Assembly (NCBI GenBank): GCA_049297855.1
Contig: JBAQVB010000016.1
Coordinates: forward strand, 1-6,582
Length of the DNA stretch: 6,582 nucleotides
From: CAXYVX01 sp049297855
GTDB taxonomy: Bacteria; Patescibacteriota; Saccharimonadia; Saccharimonadales; Saccharimonadaceae
Direction: 5' to 3'
Shown here: positions 1 to 5,521 of the stretch, piece by piece
How positions within the stretch are numbered: the first letter of the stretch is position 1
How the letters are laid out: each line of letters starts with the position of its first letter
Notes under the pieces: model-generated
Seen by the model: the letters and a program-made list of their open reading frames with translations, nothing else
The model's database searches: none
What the model was told of the DNA's origin: nothing
Position numbers and translations under genes: made by a program

Positions 1-278
1 GTCTAGCTGTATCCTTTTGCGAGTTTTGTAAAGCTGGCCAAGCAATAAAGACTACGAGAAAAATTAAACCAGCTATAGCTAGGACTAATGCGACTTCAAT
101 GATAGTGAAACCATTAATACCCCCCCCCCATTGGGTTGGAGGAATGGATAGAGTTGGTAGAGTGGCGCAATTGGTTACTATTGTGGTTGTGGTTGTGATT
201 GTTGCGGTTGTTGCGGTCTTTGTTGTTGCTATTATTATTGTTGTTGTTACTGTTGTTTAATAATTGATGATTATTCAT
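1..278 (-). CDS. Type IV prepilin-like protein, 5' part, frame broken at a G10 tract
   Basis: Translation from the ATG at 278-276 gives an Asn/His-rich leader (MNNHQLLNNSNNNNNN..., about 49 residues) and reaches a stop at 116-114, directly after a run of ten G (129-120). In another frame, entered inside that run, the strand encodes a classic type IV prepilin N-terminus: Gly then FTIIEVALVLAIAGLIFLVV, with the hallmark Glu at mature position 5 and a hydrophobic helix, followed by a PALQNSQKDTAR-like stretch to the window edge. The pilin frame has no ATG, GTG or TTG between its last upstream stop and the helix, so the ATG at 278 is the only plausible start. Nine or twelve G would fuse leader and helix in frame. 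The start has a strong Shine-Dalgarno site and a promoter. In the family, prepilin peptidase cuts after the Gly before Phe and the helix is assembled into a pilus at the membrane. I infer either a phase-variable pilin or a homopolymer error. The 3' end is outside the window. Confidence 0.82.
120..129. repeat. Homopolymer tract of ten C (G on the coding strand)
   Basis: Ten consecutive C on the plus strand read as ten G in the pilin gene, exactly at the junction between the Asn-rich leader frame and the pilin-helix frame. Ten is one more than a multiple of three relative to an uninterrupted reading frame, so translation stops at 116-114. Such tracts are prone to strand slippage and also to sequencing error. 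Confidence 0.95.
178..257 (-). repeat. AAC/AAT/CAC-rich triplet low-complexity tract
   Basis: On the minus strand this stretch is almost entirely AAC, AAT and CAC-type codons with a few AGC, CGC and GAC, and encodes the Asn/His-rich leader of the pilin gene. Changes in copy number of the triplets would alter leader length without moving the frame, unlike the G tract downstream. Confidence 0.8.
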
Positions 279-288
279 GGACTTAATT

Positions 289-294
289 CTCCTT
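289..294 (-). promoter_or_regulatory. Shine-Dalgarno site of the pilin gene
   Basis: AAGGAG on the minus strand with a 10-nt spacer to the ATG at 278-276. It fixes that ATG as the start of the Asn-rich leader, which shows the leader is meant to be translated even though it is out of frame with the pilin helix. Confidence 0.8.
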
Positions 295-312
295 GGTTTA
301 TCTATTGGTTGT

Positions 313-341
313 ATTTTACTACATGAATATTATAAACACAA
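313..341 (-). promoter_or_regulatory. Putative sigma70-type promoter of the pilin gene
   Basis: TTGTGT (341-336) and TAAAAT (318-313) with a 17-nt spacer on the minus strand. Predicted transcription start is near 306, giving a leader of about 28 nt that contains the AAGGAG site. The rest of the gap to alaS (342-436) contains a 6-bp inverted repeat with a long loop but no recognisable terminator. Confidence 0.55.
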
Positions 342-436
342 GGGAGATAGGGAGTGAAAGCTCACGAATGATCGAAGCGGCTAATCGTGAATAAGTATTC
401 CTAATTTTAATATCAGCACTTATGAGTTACGTACAA

Positions 437-1852
437 TTATTTTGCGCTTCTTTTTGCCGCCATGGCTCGGCGTGACGCTGCGCGCTGTTCCGCCATTTTT
501 GCGTCAAATTGGGCACGCCAATCGTCCGCCAAGGCGATGTCGCGGTTAAACGCTTCCTCGACCGACAGCTCCACCGGAAAACCATAAGTATCATAAAGCG
601 TGAACAATTTTGCACCGTCGTTCAAGTCATCGCGTCGCATGATTTTGCCAAATTCACGCAAACCTTTGCGTAGGGTTTGGCGAAAAACTTTTTCCTCTTT
701 AGCTAAAACCACAATCACCTGATCGCGATTTTCGCGTACTTCCGGATAATCGTCGACGTAGAGATCAGCGATCACCGGCACGATTTCCGCCAAAAAATTC
801 TGCTCAATCCCCAGATCAAAGGCAAAACGTACCGCACGCCGAATTAATCGCCGCATGACATAGCCCTGTTCTTTATTGCTCGGCACGACGCCGTCGACCG
901 CCAAGAACGTCGCCGCGCGCAAATGATCGGCAATGACTCGCATCGCTACGGTGTTGGAATCATAATCTTTGCCTGATAGTTGCTCGAGCTTTGCGATAAT
1001 CGGCTGAAACAGTGAAATTTTGAATATGTCCGGCGAATTAATCGCCGCCGCCGCGATCCGTTCCAAACCGCCACCGAAATCAACGTTCTTTTTCTCGAGC
1101 TCGGAAAATGTGCCGTCCTGGTCGCGCTTGTATTGCATAAAAACCTGGTTGCCGATTTCCATAAAACGCGGAGAATCGGACGCCGGATGCGGTTGACCAA
1201 AGGCCGGATCGTGCAAATCCGCGCCGAAATCGTAAAAAACTTCGCTGTCCGGGCCACACGGATCACCCAGCGGTGTCTGTTCGAGACCGCCACTGCGACT
1301 CCACCAATTTTCACCGTCATCATAGAAGAAAATTCGCCCACCCTGCATACCTTCTTTGTCACCGTTTTTGGCTGAAATCAGGTCGACAATTCTGGCATCA
1401 ACGCCTTTTTTAGCGAATTCTTGTTGCCAAATTTTGGCGGATTCGTCGTCGCGCGGAATGTTATTGTTAACGTCACCGCGAAAACAACTAACATAAATAC
1501 GTGCCGGATCAAGCCCAACGGTATCTGTTAAAAACGCAAAAAAACGCGGAATTTGCTCGGACTTAAAGTAGTCGCCCAAACTCCAATTACCGAGCATTTC
1601 AAAAAACGTCGTGTGACGCGTATCGCCAACTTCCTCAATGTCCTGCGCACGCAAACAGGTTTGCGAATCGGCCAAGGTGACGCCACTCGGATGCGGTTCG
1701 CCTAATAAATATTTCAAAAGCGGTTGCATGCCGGCCCCAGTGAACAGCGTGGTTGGATCATCGTGAATCACCAACTTGGCGCGCGGAATAACTGCGTGAC
1801 CGGTTTTTTCTTGTAATTCTAAAAACCGCTGACGAACCTCTTGTGCATTCAT
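437..1852 (-). CDS. alaS: Alanyl-tRNA synthetase, short form lacking editing and C-Ala domains
   Basis: Cytoplasmic class II synthetase that charges tRNA-Ala with alanine. It has 471 residues against roughly 870 in E. coli. The class II catalytic core covers about residues 1-240: TTLFTGAGM (34-42), the CLRA...RHTTFFEMLGNWSLGDYF region (66-96), DPCGPDSEVFYDFG (197-210), and FMEIGNQVFMQ (230-240). NVDFGGGLERIAA (256-268) and RVIADHLRAATFLAVDGVVPSN (305-326) lead into the helical tRNA-recognition domain with GYVMRRLIRRAVRF (330-343) and TLYDTYGFPVELS (418-430). By memory of E. coli AlaRS, N326 and D421 match the residues reading the G3:U70 pair. The protein ends in a basic Ala/Arg/Lys tail where the editing domain would begin, and none of that domain's HxxxH motif is present. 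I chose the ATG at 1852 because the in-frame TTG at 1888-1886 is part of the -35 box of a well-formed promoter. Confidence 0.93.
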   Translation of the reverse strand: MNAQEVRQRFLELQEKTGHAVIPRAKLVIHDDPTTLFTGAGMQPLLKYLLGEPHPSGVTLADSQTCLRAQDIEEVGDTRHTTFFEMLGNWSLGDYFKSEQIPRFFAFLTDTVGLDPARIYVSCFRGDVNNNIPRDDESAKIWQQEFAKKGVDARIVDLISAKNGDKEGMQGGRIFFYDDGENWWSRSGGLEQTPLGDPCGPDSEVFYDFGADLHDPAFGQPHPASDSPRFMEIGNQVFMQYKRDQDGTFSELEKKNVDFGGGLERIAAAAINSPDIFKISLFQPIIAKLEQLSGKDYDSNTVAMRVIADHLRAATFLAVDGVVPSNKEQGYVMRRLIRRAVRFAFDLGIEQNFLAEIVPVIADLYVDDYPEVRENRDQVIVVLAKEEKVFRQTLRKGLREFGKIMRRDDLNDGAKLFTLYDTYGFPVELSVEEAFNRDIALADDWRAQFDAKMAEQRAASRRAMAAKRSAK

Positions 1853-1859
1853 GCCTTCT

Positions 1860-1888
1860 ATTGTAGCATTTTGGCGCCAATCGCTCAA
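1860..1888 (-). promoter_or_regulatory. Promoter of alaS, predicted leaderless
   Basis: TTGAGC (1888-1883), 17-nt spacer, TACAAT (1865-1860) with the extended TG motif just upstream (TGC). Only 7 nt separate the -10 box from the alaS ATG at 1852, so transcription should begin at or one base before the start codon. An AGAAGG sequence lies in those 7 nt, too close to the ATG for normal ribosome binding and probably upstream of the transcript. The promoter fills the 46-nt gap between the upstream gene and alaS. Confidence 0.68.
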
Positions 1889-1898
1889 TGTGAGTATT

Positions 1899-2984
1899 TT
1901 AGTGCGTCAACCACCACCAGGCACCCAGACAAAAACCACTCACCAACAACGCAACGAAGGCCAAAATCCATCTTAGCGGGTGGCTCTTGGTTACTGACGG
2001 GGATAATGAATCACCGACCAAGCTATCGATCGCATGAAACGGTGTCGGAGCTTCTGCAATTTGCGCCGTGACCGAATCAAAATATTGTGGCCGAACCATG
2101 TTGTCGTCAAATTGCTGTCGGTGATCGGTGACTGGCGCATTCTCAGCGTTATGACGAACCAGATGATCGAGCATCGATGACGATGTGGTCTCTGTTACTA
2201 CCGGTTTTTGATCTGCTTTAGTTTTAATATCCGCCAAAAATTTAGAAATAAAGTTGTCTTCGCTGAGTTCTCTTTCCGGCATCGGCTCAATCGGGTCGGT
2301 TGACGGATTATCATAGGCCGGTAGCAACTCTTCTGTTGGCACACTTCCGGTCGGACGGGTTGCGCCGAGTGGCAATTTATCCACTTTCACATCTGGCAAA
2401 AACGGCGATTGCATTGGGGCTTTAATAGCGGACGGAGTCGGTGCTGCAGTCTCAGGGATGACGCGTGACAACTCATCGCGCAAATTGGCCAACGACTCGG
2501 ATGGTTCGGAGGACACTGATTTGGCGGCAGTAGACTCAGATAAACTCGATATTGGTGCGCGCGAATGCCCCGTCTGGCGTCGAGTCGGCTGCTCGCCATG
2601 CGCGATTTGGTTGGCCGCTCGAGCATGATTTGGCTTATCGGTCAGTGTCGCATCAGATGACGGATGCACTATGTCCATAAAATGACCGTGATGCCTCGGC
2701 TGAGACGAACGTCGCTTAGGCGAGGCGGCCGTCCTTAAGGTCACCGGTGCGTTGTCGCGCGCAACGGTTGAGGCGAGTTCTTTTGCGAAACAACTAGTCT
2801 CGTCTGCCGCCAATTCGTCGGATGACTCGCGTGGCAAACGCCACTGGGCGCGTACTTCAGCTTTTTCCGACGCTGTAACCTTGTTACGGTTATTCATCGT
2901 CGTCGCGTCGTCGCGTGGCGCCTTTAATAAATCCGCCACTGCCGCATCAAGATCTCGAAAGTCAAGCCTGTTTTCCATGGCCAC
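1899..2984 (-). CDS. Tail-anchored, Ser/Pro/Thr-rich protein of unknown function
   Basis: I do not recognise this 361-residue protein. Most of it is low-complexity, hydrophilic and probably disordered, rich in Ser, Thr, Pro, Ala and charged residues. Short stretches look more ordered: an N-terminal acidic segment (LDFRDLDAAVADLLKA, 7-22), a basic His-rich patch followed by MDIVHP (about 89-108), LANLRDELSRVI (165-176) and EDNFISKFLADIKTK (242-256). A single transmembrane helix near residues 338-359 (WILAFVALLVSGF..., then AWWWLTH) closes the protein, preceded by an Arg, so it is likely a tail-anchored protein with its bulk in the cytoplasm. The GTG start at 2984-2982 follows the tpiA TAG stop with no gap; an ATG two codons later (2978) is an alternative. 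An AAGGTG about 8 nt before the GTG, inside the tpiA end, may act as ribosome binding site. This suggests translational coupling with tpiA. Confidence 0.85.
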   Translation of the reverse strand: MAMENRLDFRDLDAAVADLLKAPRDDATTMNNRNKVTASEKAEVRAQWRLPRESSDELAADETSCFAKELASTVARDNAPVTLRTAASPKRRSSQPRHHGHFMDIVHPSSDATLTDKPNHARAANQIAHGEQPTRRQTGHSRAPISSLSESTAAKSVSSEPSESLANLRDELSRVIPETAAPTPSAIKAPMQSPFLPDVKVDKLPLGATRPTGSVPTEELLPAYDNPSTDPIEPMPERELSEDNFISKFLADIKTKADQKPVVTETTSSSMLDHLVRHNAENAPVTDHRQQFDDNMVRPQYFDSVTAQIAEAPTPFHAIDSLVGDSLSPSVTKSHPLRWILAFVALLVSGFCLGAWWWLTH

Positions 2985-3761
2985 CTACACTTCACCTTTC
3001 GCGACTTCATACGCTATATCTACCATGCCGGCAAATTCCGGCGCAATCAGGCTGGCGCCACCAACCAGCAATCCGTCGACGCCTTTCGTGGAGAGAATAA
3101 CCTTAGCGTTGCTCGTTTTGGCGCTGCCACCATATAACACCGGCATCTGTTCGGCTGCTTTCCGGCCAAACATCAACTCAACTTGATCATGAATAATTTT
3201 GATCGCAGCCGATATATCCTTTGGCTCGGGCGTTTCACCACTACCAATAGCCCAGACCGGCTCATAAGCGATAATCACTTCACCAATTCGATCGCTACCG
3301 ACGTTCAATAAACCGCCAGCCACTTGATCGTTGAGCACATGCATAGTGTCACCTTCCTCACGTTCAAACTCAGTTTCACCAACGCACAGCACCGGAATTA
3401 AATCATTACGCAACGCCGCTTGAACCTTAAAACGAATCTCACGGTCATCCTCGCGAAAGATATGCCGTCGCTCGCTGTGGCCAACCAGAGCGTATTTTAC
3501 GAGGCCACGCAGTTGCGTAGCCGATACTTCACCGGTAAAGGCGCCCTCGTCGCGCCAATAAAAATCCTGTGCGCCCAATTTGATACGCGAGCGATCTTTG
3601 TGAAGCTGGAGCGCCAACGGTTGAAGCCCCAAAAATCCCGGGAAAATTGCCACTTCGACGTCGTGAACCTTAACATCCTGCTGCAATTTTTCGACAAAAA
3701 TTGACGCCTCGTGAATATTGAGATTCATCTTCCAATTGCCGAAAATGTATTTCTTGCCCAC
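2985..3761 (-). CDS. tpiA: Triosephosphate isomerase
   Basis: Interconverts dihydroxyacetone phosphate and glyceraldehyde 3-phosphate in glycolysis, in the cytoplasm, usually as a dimer. At 258 residues it has the normal family length. Active-site signatures are all present: GNWKMN (8-13, Lys11), VGHSERR (93-99, electrophile His95), YEPVWAIG (166-173, base Glu167), the flexible loop 6 (about 169-179, GSGETPEP rather than the common GTGKxATP type), and phosphate-gripping YGGS (210-213) and GLLVGGASL (230-238). The GTG start at 3761 is supported by an AGGAAGG site six bases upstream and by the canonical KYIFGNWKMN beginning. It has its own promoter 69 nt downstream of pgk, and is followed without a gap by the tail-anchored protein gene. 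pgk and tpiA are neighbours in many bacterial glycolytic clusters. Confidence 0.97.
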   Translation of the reverse strand: MGKKYIFGNWKMNLNIHEASIFVEKLQQDVKVHDVEVAIFPGFLGLQPLALQLHKDRSRIKLGAQDFYWRDEGAFTGEVSATQLRGLVKYALVGHSERRHIFREDDREIRFKVQAALRNDLIPVLCVGETEFEREEGDTMHVLNDQVAGGLLNVGSDRIGEVIIAYEPVWAIGSGETPEPKDISAAIKIIHDQVELMFGRKAAEQMPVLYGGSAKTSNAKVILSTKGVDGLLVGGASLIAPEFAGMVDIAYEVAKGEV

Positions 3762-3767
3762 CGAATT

Positions 3768-3774
3768 CCTTCCT
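3768..3774 (-). promoter_or_regulatory. Shine-Dalgarno site of tpiA
   Basis: AGGAAGG on the minus strand, six bases before the GTG start at 3761. It decides the GTG as the initiation codon and contrasts with the neighbouring pgk and alaS genes, which show no usable Shine-Dalgarno site. Confidence 0.75.
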
Positions 3775-3788
3775 ATTAAACTGGTATT

Positions 3789-3818
3789 ATTTTAGCATAA
3801 ACGTTTTAATAAAAGCAA
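3789..3818 (-). promoter_or_regulatory. Putative promoter of tpiA
   Basis: TTGCTT (3818-3813), 18-nt spacer, TAAAAT (3794-3789) with an extended TGC motif directly before it. The transcript would start about 20 nt before the GTG and include the AGGAAGG site. It sits in the 69-nt gap after pgk, so tpiA and the following gene may be expressed separately from pgk or in addition to read-through. Confidence 0.55.
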
Positions 3819-3830
3819 GTTCGCCATGCT

Positions 3831-5066
3831 TTATTTCCGCATCAAATCAGCAATGCCAGGCAATTCATCGCCCGCCATTAATTCTAAACTCGCACCACCA
3901 CCGGTAGATACATGAGTGAACGATCCACCGCGTAGTTTGTCCCAATGTCGCGCGAAATCGGCCGTGTCACCGCCACCAACCACACTAACGATGCGCGGAT
4001 TTTTCGCCAAAGTTTCCGCTGCTGTCGTTGACGCTACCGAAAATTGCGGAACGCTGTCGATGCCCAGATCGCCGTTCCAAATAACCGTCCCGCTTTGTTC
4101 GATGGCATCGCGAAGTTTAGCGATTGTCACATCACCGAGATCAAAAATTGACGCCTCACCGTACAACGGGTTACTGGCCAGCTGAATTTCCACACGGGAT
4201 GATTGAAAATTACCATCACTCGCGATCGCGACATCGCTCGGTAAAATAAAACGCTGATCAAAATTATCGCCAAATTTGGCATGTGCCGCATCCAAAATGT
4301 CACGAATCGTATCATCGACACCAACTTCAACAAGCGAACTCGCTACATTCTTGCCCTCAAATTTCAGAAAATTATTTGCCATCGCACCACCAATAACCAC
4401 GTAATCGGCAATCTCAACAAAACGTTTGACTAGCGGAATTTTATCACTAATTTTGGCACCACCTAAAATTGCCGTCAGCGGTCGGTTAGGATCGTCGGTG
4501 GCGGTTTTAATCTCAATGTATTCTTTCTCTAATAACAAACCCGCCACTGCCGGCAAAAATTCCGTAATCGCCGCAGTTGAAGCGTGCGCGCGGTGAACCA
4601 CGCCAAAACCATCTTGAACAAAAATTTTCGCGCGTGAATCTTGCACTAATTTTCTCGCAAATTCGCGATCATTAGCTTTTTCTTCGGGATGAAAACGCAA
4701 ATTTTCTAATAACGCAACCTGTCCACCACTTAATTTAGCAGTTTTTTCGGCAACTGTTTCGCCAATGCAATCATTGATAAATTCCACCTTTTGGTCTAAT
4801 TTTTCCGCCAAAGCAGCTGCCACTGGCCGCAGTGAAAACTGTTGATCATCTGACGATTTTGGCCGACCGAGATGTGAAATAATGACGATTTTGGCGCCAC
4901 GCTTAATTAAATACTTTAACGTCGGTAGTGACGCCTCAATTCGAAAATCATCCAAAATTTGTCCGTCATTTCCGAGTGGCACGTTATAATCCGCCCGCAA
5001 CAAAATCTGTTTGCCACTTACGTCAACGTCGTGCACCGTTTGCCATAAAAATTTTACCCTACCCAT
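3831..5066 (-). CDS. pgk: Phosphoglycerate kinase
   Basis: Transfers phosphate from 1,3-bisphosphoglycerate to ADP, the first ATP-forming step of glycolysis, in the cytoplasm. From the ATG at 5066 it has 411 residues, close to the usual 390-420. N-domain substrate motifs are RADYNVPL (24-31), HLGRP (65-69), ENLRFHPEE (121-129) and VHRAHAST (157-164). C-domain nucleotide motifs are LGGAKISDKI (201-210), GGAMANNFL (226-234), SVVGGGDTADFA (361-372) and HVSTGGGASLELMAG (385-399). Odd points are DGFG before the HRAHAS motif (normally DAFG) and NGDLGIDS at 331-338 where most members have NGPxGxFE. An in-frame ATG at 5123 exists, but the extra residues are coded by the terminator-like hairpin after tRNA-Glu, so the start at 5066, just after a TATAAT box, is preferred. 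Gene order is tRNA-Glu, pgk, tpiA on the same strand. Confidence 0.96.
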   Translation of the reverse strand: MGRVKFLWQTVHDVDVSGKQILLRADYNVPLGNDGQILDDFRIEASLPTLKYLIKRGAKIVIISHLGRPKSSDDQQFSLRPVAAALAEKLDQKVEFINDCIGETVAEKTAKLSGGQVALLENLRFHPEEKANDREFARKLVQDSRAKIFVQDGFGVVHRAHASTAAITEFLPAVAGLLLEKEYIEIKTATDDPNRPLTAILGGAKISDKIPLVKRFVEIADYVVIGGAMANNFLKFEGKNVASSLVEVGVDDTIRDILDAAHAKFGDNFDQRFILPSDVAIASDGNFQSSRVEIQLASNPLYGEASIFDLGDVTIAKLRDAIEQSGTVIWNGDLGIDSVPQFSVASTTAAETLAKNPRIVSVVGGGDTADFARHWDKLRGGSFTHVSTGGGASLELMAGDELPGIADLMRK

Positions 5067-5076
5067 AATACAGTTT

Positions 5077-5082
5077 ATTATA
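5077..5082 (-). promoter_or_regulatory. -10 box of pgk, nearly leaderless
   Basis: A perfect TATAAT on the minus strand, ten bases before the pgk ATG at 5066, which places the transcription start 3-4 nt before the start codon. No good -35 hexamer stands at 16-18 nt spacing; only T-rich sequence from the preceding terminator region is there. No Shine-Dalgarno site precedes the ATG. Confidence 0.5.
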
Positions 5083-5095
5083 TCGCACTTATGCC

Positions 5096-5120
5096 AAAAT
5101 AAAAACACCACTACGGGTGT
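5096..5120 (-). terminator. Probable intrinsic terminator after tRNA-Glu
   Basis: On the minus strand ACACC and GGTGT form a 5-bp stem around a 6-nt loop (CGTAGT), followed directly by TTTTTATTTT. It begins 8 nt after the CCA end of tRNA-Glu. The stem is short, so termination may be partial. On the plus strand the hairpin has no T run, so it points only one way. Confidence 0.5.
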
Positions 5121-5128
5121 CAAAATCC

Positions 5129-5203
5129 TGGTGGTCTCGCCGGGAATCGAACCCGGATTGCCAGGATGAAAACCTGATGTCCTAACCGTTAGACGACGAG
5201 ACC
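5129..5203 (-). tRNA. tRNA-Glu (anticodon UUC)
   Basis: A complete cloverleaf can be drawn: acceptor GGTCTCG/CGAGACC, D arm with GGTTA loop, anticodon stem TCAGG/CCTGG with loop TTTTCAT (anticodon TTC), T arm CCGGG/CCCGG with loop TTCGATT, discriminator A, and an encoded CCA at 5131-5129. Its length is 75 nt with CCA. It has its own promoter and a probable terminator, so it is likely a single-gene unit upstream of pgk. Confidence 0.97.
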
Positions 5204-5212
5204 GTAAAAATA

Positions 5213-5241
5213 ATCTTATCAGACTGTGTCAAAATTTCCAA
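5213..5241 (-). promoter_or_regulatory. Putative promoter of tRNA-Glu
   Basis: TTGGAA (5241-5236), 17-nt spacer, TAAGAT (5218-5213) on the minus strand. The predicted start falls 2-3 nt before the mature 5' end at 5203. The -35 hexamer overlaps that of the divergent plus-strand promoter. Confidence 0.5.
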
Positions 5242-5263
5242 ATTACGAAAAAAATGCTAAAAT
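5235..5263 (+). promoter_or_regulatory. Putative leaderless promoter of the 69-aa gene
   Basis: Extended -10 element TGCTAAAAT (5255-5263), with TTTCCA (5235-5240) at 17 nt as a weak -35. Six bases separate the -10 box from the ATG at 5270, so the mRNA should start at the start codon. No Shine-Dalgarno site is present. Confidence 0.5.
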
Positions 5264-5269
5264 AAGTTC

Positions 5270-5479
5270 ATGGCTAAATTGCATAAAAAACGCAACAAAA
5301 AATATCGTGGCCGTGACGCCGCCGAACCGAATAATCTTCTGCACGTCAGGAAATCGACGGCGATTGTACGCAGTGATCGCGCACAGTGGTTGCATGACCA
5401 CCGCAAACTGGTGCGCAACATAGCGATCGGCGTAGCGATCACCATCATTATTATCGCGGGTATAGCTTCAATCCACTAA
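5270..5479 (+). CDS. Small basic single-span membrane protein, unknown function
   Basis: A 69-residue protein I cannot assign to a named family. The N-terminal 15 residues are strongly basic (KKRNKKYRGR at 6-15); a polar, Arg/His-rich middle follows; residues about 50-67 are a single hydrophobic helix (NIAIGVAITIIIIAGIAS) ending almost at the C-terminus. The positive charge before the helix predicts the N-terminus in the cytoplasm, and the basic part could touch nucleic acid, ribosomes or lipid head groups; that is speculation. There is no signal-peptide cleavage pattern. It is divergent from tRNA-Glu and 42 nt upstream of the receiver gene, which has its own promoter. The compact match of promoter, ATG and hydrophobic end argues for a real gene. 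Confidence 0.8.
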   Translation: MAKLHKKRNKKYRGRDAAEPNNLLHVRKSTAIVRSDRAQWLHDHRKLVRNIAIGVAITIIIIAGIASIH

Positions 5480-5484
5480 ATGGG

Positions 5485-5512
5485 TTGATTTTTGCGCGAA
5501 ATTTGTTAAACT
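5485..5512 (+). promoter_or_regulatory. Putative promoter of the response-regulator gene
   Basis: TTGATT (5485-5490), 16-nt spacer, extended -10 TGTTAAACT (5504-5512). The transcript would begin about three bases before the ATG at 5522. A TATAAG at 5512-5517 is an alternative -10 but would start transcription inside the start codon. No Shine-Dalgarno site is seen. Confidence 0.42.
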
Positions 5513-5521
5513 ATAAGCATC

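Noticed and set aside
362..390. Inverted repeat TCACGA...TCGTGA as an alaS terminator
   Set aside because: Only six pairs around a 17-nt loop and no T run on either strand.
1133..1375. Plus-strand and other-frame open frames inside alaS, tpiA and pgk
   Set aside because: They lie wholly within strongly recognisable genes and show no coherent protein features.
1853..1888. Extended alaS start at TTG 1888, adding 12 residues
   Set aside because: The TTG is part of a good -35 hexamer and transcription should begin downstream of it; alignment by eye to AlaRS N-termini fits the ATG at 1852.
3795..3836. AGCAT/ATGCT pair after pgk as a terminator
   Set aside because: Five pairs with a long loop; the region is better explained as the tpiA promoter.
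5067..5123. Extended pgk start at ATG 5123, adding 19 residues
   Set aside because: The added residues are coded by the hairpin and T run after tRNA-Glu and are unlike any PGK N-terminus; a TATAAT lies just before the ATG at 5066.
5227..5232. Perfect TTGACA on the minus strand as the tRNA-Glu -35
   Set aside because: A -10 at 17 nt spacing would start transcription inside the tRNA; TTGGAA with TAAGAT fits the 5' end better.
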